Origin: Trichoplax sp. H2 | Lineage: Eukaryota > Placozoa > Uniplacotomia > Trichoplacea | DNA: 44,665 nt | Direction of reading: 5' to 3' | Assembly (NCBI GenBank): GCA_003344405.1 | Contig: NOWV01000339.1 | Span: 1-44,665 of the forward strand | In this document: one piece after another, positions 37,085 through 44,665 of the stretch | Position numbering within the stretch: the first letter of the stretch is position 1 | Layout of the letters: each line of letters begins with the position of its first letter | Notes under the pieces: model-generated | The model's input: only the letters and a program-made list of their open reading frames with translations | Told to the model about the DNA's origin: nothing | Databases searched by the model: none | Position numbers and translations under genes: made by a program

Positions 37085-39577
37085 CAAGTAAATAATTACA
37101 TATGTAACTAATTCGTAACTCTCATCGGACGAATGGATTGGATACTGCAATCTTTAACTCAATTCCAATCATTATGAACATAACTATCATGAAAGCTAAT
37201 CTAAGTAAATTAAAATGTGATAATCCAGTGATGATGGCCTTTAACTTATCTTGATTAATTATAAGTTATCGTTATAGTTATCTTAATTTTTAGTATCGAA
37301 TTAGCTTAATCTTAGCAGAATACAATCTCTATTTCCTTGCTTGGAGAATGTATCTGAAATGATATTAGTCTTTCCGTATTCATAGCATGAAGACCAACAT
37401 TTATGTGATTGGGATTTGTTGATCAATCTAACATTTTACGTAGTTTATGTTATAGGTAATCTATAGCCAAGTAATGATAATATACAAACCAATTTCTAGC
37501 TGTTACTAGCCCCTGAGACATTCAAGAATTTGTTGCATTGTTGATTAACAACCATTATAATCTCCAATAAAGTGAATGTAAACCGTTGATTGCAACAATA
37601 ATTTGTTTCTGTGTCGGTCTTACTTTTGCGATGGAACCATTTTAGCTAACTTGAATGCATGTTATTAAATTGATAAATCATTAAGTCTGATTCAATAACA
37701 ACACTGTTTTAAGTTTAATTTAGCCAGTTTGAATTTGGAGATAATAATTTAACTTTGACATTCTTGAATTATTTATTGCGATCTCAGTAAGTTGAATCTT
37801 CTCCGCTTTACCATGATGGTTTCTAAGCATCTTTTTTGTAAAAATTTTTACGGTAGTATTGAGGTCTTTATTGAAGTGCAAGTATCCCATCATTGCTACA
37901 AACATATCTTGCAATACGTTGATGTACTCTTATACGGCCATAATACCGGATGAACTGGAGAATTTTTGAGAATTAGTTAATTAATCTACTATATATATTC
38001 TTACCTAAAGTTTAATTCTTGAAATATCACTACTGCTGTGTTGTTAATAGTTTAGGTTGACTCCAAAAGAAATACCAAATCGATAAGATCCATATATTTA
38101 TCTTTAATTTTATTAATGAATCCTAATAAAACAAATATCAACTGTAGGAGAGCATAGCATGAACTCAAAACTGAAATTTTAGCGTCTTATTTATGTAAAT
38201 TGATCATTAAGTAATCATAGATATGAATAAATACGGGAGGGATCAACTATAAGAGGTTGCTATAGATGATTCATAACGAAAAATTTAAAACCTTCATACG
38301 AATGAACATTATTGTTACGATGTACGATACCTAGTGTATAACTTCATCAATTGTTATACAGTAGTGTGTGCTATTTAAACGGAATCTAGTCATGTACAGT
38401 ACTATTATATCATATATAGAAAGCGAGCAATGTTTATGTCTTCGCGGTAATCATTTCAAAGCTATCCTTCACTGATTTCAAGCTACTGTCAGCTATACAG
38501 ACGCTAGAAGGATGTACATGTACATTACTCGTTCATCGCCTAGCAAAGTATTTATAAATTCTTTGATTAGTAAGTTATTTCCAACATAAACTCCCTGTAT
38601 TGTATCTCCTAATACTGTAGTTCAGTGCTGTAATAACTTGCACTTAGAGTTCAGGGTTTATTTGAATATTTTAATCATACAAATCTACAAGTTCGCCATG
38701 CTAGTATTTAACTGGAAACTGCTAGTAGATATCTTGAAATGTTCCACATAACTATTGAGTATCGTTGTTTGTTAGTCCATACAACTCTTGAGCAAATGCT
38801 GAAAGCCGACAAAACATGATACACAAAGTCTCTAACAATAATCTATACAGAATTGAGCATAAGCTTGTACGATTCGGTCATTTGAAAGGCAAAAAAATGA
38901 GTTTATTAAATTTGCGTTATGTCTTTTCACAGTAGAAGATATTAAGATTAACTTTATGATATATTGTACAGTCTATACATTATTATAGCTCTATCACAGT
39001 AATTTATTACAGAAGTTGTGATTAATACAGAATGATAGGAAATGAGGATTTCAGGATGATACTTGACCATATTTACAATTTACGATACACTGAAACTTTA
39101 CCCGCACTGGAGGTAATCATAGCAAATCCTATAGTTGTGAAGTGCAGCTCAGTGATAAGCAAACACCAATGTATGCATCTATCCAAAATATCTGTTCACT
39201 AAAATTATTTCTTTCCAATTCTAACGATATCTATAATTGCCTAGAGAATATTAATAACTAGCAAGTTTCAGTATTACTTGCAAAAATCGGCTATCACTAT
39301 TGATCATAGAACACACGTACTATCATGTGCTATTAGCATAACGTTGCTACCCTGTACAATGAACTAAATAGAGCAATATCTTTATGAATAAAAGATTCGG
39401 TAGAAACTGTACTGTTATTCAATCCAATTGAAAAACTTTATATCTTTGGTTAGCAGAAATTGTTAATTAAAAAATGTGAAAAGATTGTAACCATTGGCAC
39501 GTTACTTTATCAAAGATATGTCCGAATATATTACAAGAGGTCAAAAATCGTGAGTAAGAAAATTGTATTTAAAAACG
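37085..39577. other. Non-coding stretch between peptide gene 3 and SAP130
   Basis: This should hold the 3' untranslated regions of two convergent genes. An AATAAA on the plus strand at about 37566 could serve peptide gene 3. The nearest canonical signal I noticed for the minus-strand gene is at about 39003-39008 (tttatt on the plus strand), so a variant closer signal may be used. A minus-strand frame at 37720-37914 is chance-like. No repeats were seen. Confidence 0.45.
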
Positions 39578-42500
39578 TTAAGCTTTCTTCTTCATTTGTC
39601 GTTTCTCCATGTACTTTTTCAGTAATTCCACACCTAAATTTTTGTGTTCTAATATCTACAATTCGAAAAAGTATTACTATCTGGAAATGTTCCACATCAA
39701 AGACAACAGCACTATCTAATACCTTAAGCATCGATGTCTTTACTTCTTCTACTTGTTCAATAACTAACCGACACCTCTGTATATTACCCTGTTTATAAGA
39801 ATTTACATAAGTATATATACAATACAGAATAACTTTACATTAAAATATTTCCTCAATTTTCACGAGATAGATAGTTTAATTTGAACTAACCTGTAGTAGT
39901 TCGTACATCATCGAGAAATCTTCACCTTTGCTGTTACGTCCATGTCGATATGTTGACAAACATTCCTGTAAGCGGTATATTTTCGAGTGAATGCTCTGCT
40001 CCACTTTAGCCTATCCATAAATAAGTTAAAAAGCAATTAAAAGTCGCATAAAGTGTGATCAATATACTTTCAGTTTAGCAAGCATTCTAAGTGGGCGTAT
40101 CTAACCATATCCTCTAGCTGCGCTGTAAGATACAAAACTTTCCAACCATGAAGCCTTCGGAGAATGTCGCGCTGGCTACAAATTTCAGATAAGTTGGTAT
40201 GTTTTTCGTCTATAAATAATTAGAACATAAATTGATTATATTATAGTACGTTAAAGTAGATTACTACCTAAGGAAATAAATTTTGCATTTACAGATATAC
40301 TATTAGTATGCGAATGTACCTCGTCGTTTGACATCCGAATATCTTTGGAAATGGTTATGAGCAGCTTTACTATTACACTTAAAGCTATTCAAGATGGGCG
40401 TTCTCTTCTTATTTCTTAGCATCACTAGCTGTTCGTACTCTATAATTTCAATTAGAGAATTTTCAGATTTTTGTTCTCTTGTACAGTATATCTGAATTTT
40501 CGTTACATGTAAAAATTTGTAAATTGTTAACGATGCATGTACTTTATGCTAGGAATAAGTATAAAATACCGAGACGAGGTTTGTCGCTTTTTTGAATTTG
40601 CGGAGTCTCAGTTTGGACAATAGCAGCAGCCACACTTGTATCATCGTTTAGGTCCGTTATTTCTTCACCAATATCAGTTTCCGAAGAATCGCTGCTATCG
40701 GAAGGTAAATTGCTAGCATATTTGTCTTCAGTTGGCACCCTGAAAATATACCGTCTATTGATGATAGCTATTTATTTTAAGCTGTACGTAATGAAATATA
40801 TGTGTGATATGCTTACACTGCTTGTTTTCTTGGTTTCTTTCTAGGTGTAATTGTCTGAACTTCTGCAACTTCTGATACATTCGATTTAGCACTTTTTTCA
40901 CTCGATACTATTACGGATGCTGGATTAACAGCGCAAGCTGTTGCTCTGTTTAGATATTATTTACAAGAGCGCATATTAGCCTACAGGACTAAATTATCAG
41001 AGAAATATTGAACATGAACTATCATCGTAAGAGACAAAACATTACAGCTTACCTGGATGGTAAGGTATTACTGGTAGGGGCATCTGAATTAGAAGATATT
41101 ACTGCACTTAATTCTTTCGTAGGGGTGGTTTTTCTGCTTCTATTAAAGTATGGATATTCAAACAGAAATGCATTAGCATATATTTTTTAGAAGAAAACTG
41201 AAAGAAACTTAAAATTGTAAACTAGATTGCAAACCGCTAGTATTAGAGCTACTTATCAAAACTGACCCATCTGAACAGCGTTTCCTTAGAATGCTTGGTC
41301 TAGAGGGACAAACAGAACTATTAGTAACTAAATTCGGTTGACGAATCGTCTGAGGTGATTCGACCGGAGAGACACCAGTAACTGCAGTAGCTTCCGTTTC
41401 ATAAGGACTAACGGCTGTACTAGTTGCAGCTGCAGATGTTATCGATGGTTGAAATGAAAGAGTAGAGACGGTGGCTTTAGGACCTTCAATACAACACAGA
41501 AAGAAATACGTCATAATACACTCATAATTAGACGATACTATCAAAATAAAAAAATTTAGTTAGAATATAGTACCTGTAATAGCAGTATCAGTTGTTTGCG
41601 GTAGGGTAACAGCAATGACTGGAATGTTTCTGCGATCTACTAAAACAAGATTGTTCATGCCTGGAGCGATATGAGGTGCCGACGGAATCGTTTGTGACGT
41701 TGTACCTGGTACAGTTGGATACGCTCCACTAGAATTTAAATGATATCCTGGAGGTACGATATTTGCGCCAGGATAGCGCAAAGCTATCGATCACGACAAC
41801 AACATCAAATTAGTATAGATAATTATATACCTATATCCATTTCAAGTCACGATAGTACCTGAGATTGGAGATCCTTGCAGATATAAAGTCGTCCCGGTCC
41901 CTTGATTACCACTAGCCTGGAGGTTTCTGTTTTAACGTTCAAAATAATACATATAATTTAATATTAGTATACAAAATATATATCTATATAGATAGAATTA
42001 CTGTAGAAGTTTTCATTAGTGCTATTTGTATCAAAGCTATGATCTTACCCGCGCTCGATTGGAGAAGTGGCGGCAGCATTTTCATTTTCAGATCTACTTT
42101 GAGATCCAGATATTACTAAAGCACTATCATTGCGATCGCTTGACCGCTGATAAGAAGAGTAAGAATTGAGATAATAATGCTTATGGCGTTTTCGTTTTCA
42201 TTCTACATTATAATGCTATACTACAAACGATACATACTGTTGTTGAATTTGACACAGTTCGAGATAGGTACGCAGATTGAGCTCCTAATTGACAATAACT
42301 TAGTAAGTATCTTGAAGTACTATTAAATATAATATAATGCATATGAACTTTTGACTTACCAGCAGTAGTAAATGCAGAATTTGAAGTTATAACGTTCTGA
42401 ACGGAATGGGGTACATGAGAGGTAGACATTTTCGTACTTAAGGAATTTTGGTTATTATTATCATGCAGAGTAGCATTAGATGTTGTACCCCTAAATGTAC

Positions 42501-43578
42501 TTGACAATGAATTAGCGGATACTTCTGGGCTATTATTAACGTTTTGCGTATCTCCAATATTAGTTGCTGATATAGCAGATATCGAGTGCTTTATCGGTTC
42601 TAGTCTGACTTCACTAGAATTTCTATTAGTACGTACTGCACTGGACGGCGGAATTCTAATAGCAGTCGACTTAGATACTTCTTCTTCCTTTACTTGAACA
42701 CTTTGAACTTGATTATCGGTTACTTCTTCAACAATCTGAAGTTCACGTTCACTGTCGTCTGAGCTGGAATCTGCTCTAGAATCAGCCTTGACTTTCGATT
42801 GATTGTCAGCAACGGCTCGAAAAGCTGATGGACTATCAGACTTGCTTTCAGTCTTGATGATGTTGGTAAAGGCAATATTTCTTTTATTCTCTTTGAAGAT
42901 TTTTGACACAGATTTAGGTTCAAATTTAGGACTTTCTTTCGCAGCTGCATTTATTTCTGGCCCTGTCATAGAATTAGATATCGCTAATTAAAATTGTAGC
43001 TCTATTGTAACGAAGGATTACCATGAACTAAGATTGTAAGACCTGAATTATATCAATTACTTTACTACTATACAGCAGCTGAATGCATTTTAAAGAATTT
43101 CCATGTAATGCACTTTTAGTATTGATAAATTAAGTGGTCTATTTTTAATAATGAACATACTCTCGCTGTATGGTAGTGATGTTATGGTAGACGCCTCCTT
43201 GATGGAATCCGATCGACGCGTTCTAGATATAAACTGTGGCTTTGTTATAGCTTGAGCTACTGAAGATTTTGTTCGATTTGGTTTGTGCATATGACTTGAA
43301 CTACCAGAAGTAGGATCTCCTTCTGCTGAAACTACATTTAATGGATGAAGCAAATGTGTCGCTTGATTATGGTAAATCGGTTTGCTTGTTTTAAGTCCGC
43401 CACTGCCGCCAACATCCACCGACGGGATGCTTCCTTGTGGACGTGAAACATTTTCGATGGGCCGTATCGCTGACGATGGCACATCATATGGTAAAGGGTG
43501 AGTTTGTCGTGGAGCTGTACTGCTGCAATTATCCGCAGGTGTAAAAATACCCGTTGATGTTTTACCGCGAACTCCAAA
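39578..43578 (-). CDS. SAP130: SAP130, Sin3-HDAC corepressor subunit (15 exons, 5' end missing)
   Basis: Minus-strand exons in transcript order: 43578-43161, 42962-42360, 42284-42238, 42146-42049, 41926-41859, 41783-41574, 41483-41267, 41139-41053, 40945-40817, 40739-40570, 40475-40320, 40209-40106, 40010-39891, 39788-39723, 39655-39578 (TAA). All junctions are GT-AG and phase-consistent, totalling 2571 bases (856 residues), against about 1050 in human SAP130. The N-terminal two thirds are Ser/Thr/Pro-rich and probably disordered. Family landmarks: RPSILRKR..SDG (about 542-553), TPRKKPRKQ (about 617-625), then an acidic Ser-rich stretch, and a conserved helical C-terminus with KAAHNHFQRYSDV, HGWKV, GNIQRCRLVIEQ and SMLK..EHKN. 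In animals SAP130 is a nuclear scaffold subunit of the Sin3 deacetylase complex. The first listed exon begins at an acceptor, so a start exon lies upstream. The 40475 acceptor (gtacaagag) is pyrimidine-poor and is the least certain junction; the 41139 acceptor could shift by 3 or 6 bases. Confidence 0.9.
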
Positions 43579-43652
43579 CTGTAACAATAATCACAAGAAT
43601 TGAATGAGTAACTCATGGTATCATTAACAAAATATCCGTTAACATAATTTAC

Positions 43653-43691
43653 AAGTTTGAAACCATTCTTAGAAAAGACAGAACACGACAT
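43653..43691 (-). CDS. SAP130: Candidate first coding exon of SAP130
   Basis: An ATG at 43691 on the minus strand opens 13 codons (MSCSVFSKNGFKL) ending at a GTAAAT donor at 43652. Splicing to the acceptor before 43578 would be phase 0 and would leave a 74-base intron, the same size as the other introns of this gene. Human SAP130 also starts with a short MS... segment, but there is no real similarity to lean on. The true start may instead lie beyond the satellite array, outside the window. Confidence 0.3.
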
Positions 43692-43962
43692 TGTAAGGTA
43701 CTTGCCAAAAATGTACCTAAATAACATCAACCCCCTCAAATTTGGTGTTTCAAAACTAGTCAGTGTTCGTACACATACAAGTATCCCATATACAATTTCC
43801 TGACGTCGACATGATATTAAACAGATTATAGTAGGAATTAAACGATATGTCAAGATAATGATGACATCAAATAACATAGTAGCAATGGAATACAATCAAT
43901 CAAGAAATTTGCAGTAAACTGTAGCTTAAACGTACGAAAGTCTACCTGCTAATCTCTACTGT
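43692..43962. other. SAP130 upstream or first-intron sequence
   Basis: Open sequence on the minus strand here overlaps the known exon in another frame and reads as Ile/Tyr/Cys-rich chance translation. No convincing exon, TATA box or other motif was identified before the satellite begins. Confidence 0.4.
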
Positions 43963-44665
43963 AGCCTATTTTAGAAGGTTTTCCTATCTAGTCGCATCTT
44001 TACCATCATAACGTTGATGAATTTTGATTAGCATTGCATGCATCAGTCATGTGATTTCAGACTGTCAGGTCTATTTCAGAGCCTATTTTAGAAGGCTTTC
44101 CCATCTAGTCGTATCTTTACCATCATCAGGTTGATGAATTTTGATTAGCATTGCATGTATCAGCAATGTGATTTCAGAGCCTATTTTAGAAGGCTTTCCC
44201 ATCTAGTCGTATCTTTACCATCATCATGTTGATGAATTTTGATTAGCATTGCATGTATCAGCAGTGTGATTTCAGAGCCTATTTTAGAAGGCTTTCCCAT
44301 CTAGTCGCATCTTTACCATCATCATGTTGATGAATTTTAAATAGCATTGCATGTATCAGCAGTATGATTTCAGAGCCTATTTTAGAAGGCTTTCCCATCT
44401 AGTCGTATCTTTACCATCATCATGTTGATGAATTTTGATTAGCATTGCATGTATCAGCAGTATGATTTCAGAGCCTATTTTAGAAGGCTTTCCCATCTAG
44501 TCGTATCTTTACCATCATCATGTTGATGAATTTTGATTAGCATTGCATGTATCAGCAGTGTGATTTCAGAGCCTATTTTAGAAGGCTTTCCCATCTAGTC
44601 GCATCTTTACCATCATCATGTTGATGAATTTTGATTAGCATTGCATGTATCAGCAGTGTGATTTC
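43963..44665. repeat. 98-base satellite array, seven units, continues past the window
   Basis: Unit starts (gcctattttagaagg) fall at 43963, 44081, 44179, 44277, 44375, 44473 and 44571: exact 98-base spacing except for the first unit, which is 118 bases because of an insertion near its end. The units from the second onward differ at only a few positions (gtcgta/gtcgca, ttgatt/ttaaat, cagtgtg/cagtatg). The outer unit is the most diverged, as expected at an array edge. Each unit contains two dyads: agcct-N8-aggct and tcatca-tgt-tgatga. No frame is conserved, since 98 is not a multiple of three. It lies 5' of the SAP130 exons, in its promoter or first intron. Confidence 0.95.

Noticed and set aside
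39460-39798. Plus-strand open frame of 112 codons, the longest on this strand
   Set aside because: It lies antisense to the last two exons of SAP130 and the intron between them; its composition follows from the opposite strand and it has no splice or start context.
43338-43895. Minus-strand open frame of 185 codons rich in Ile, Tyr and Cys
   Set aside because: It overlaps the first certain SAP130 exon in another frame; the reading frame used by the exon chain is different and gives a SAP130-like composition and consistent phases.

Overview
This is A+T-rich (roughly two-thirds or more by eye) eukaryotic DNA with GT-AG spliceosomal introns. One gene is an animal-type SAP130, so the source is most likely an animal. 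The low GC, short introns in the conserved gene and lack of obvious vertebrate-type repeats would fit an early-branching invertebrate such as a placozoan, but that is inference. I see no tRNA, rRNA, CRISPR or bacterial-type operon.

Layout. From 1 to about 39.5 kb the window is a near gene desert holding three small plus-strand genes: 7410-9550, 16563-19415 and 33949-37084. Each has two exons. Exon 1 encodes a signal peptide plus a short propeptide. A phase-0 intron of 1.9-2.9 kb follows. Exon 2 encodes a six-cysteine module spaced C-X9-C-X5-C-X3-C-X4-C-X5/6-C and then the stop. Exon lengths are 117+129, 117+129 and 132+126 bases. A basic pair precedes the cysteine module in each, although in the first gene the pair is 11 residues upstream. 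I read these as a tandemly duplicated family of secreted, dibasic-processed, disulfide-rich peptides that I cannot assign to any named family. This is the most interesting content of the window.

From 39578 to 43578 on the minus strand lies a 15-exon gene for SAP130, a subunit of the Sin3 histone deacetylase corepressor complex. Its introns are only 67-198 bases long. The exons, joined at GT-AG sites with consistent phases, total 2571 bases (856 residues and a stop). The true first exon is missing or is only a weak candidate at 43653-43691. Upstream of it, 43963 to the window end is a 98-base satellite array that runs out of the window.

The rest is non-coding as far as I can see. It contains a 374-base direct duplication beside an assembly gap (1.2-2.4 kb), several old imperfect tandem repeats (3.0, 14.0, 15.7-16.3, 18.9-19.3 and 20.5-21.1 kb), a near-perfect hairpin (6.6 kb), a possible LTR-like module (21.3-21.7 kb), and a few short GC-richer, coding-like relics (13.3, 15.2 and 22.3 kb). 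No functional link between the peptide cluster and SAP130 is visible.
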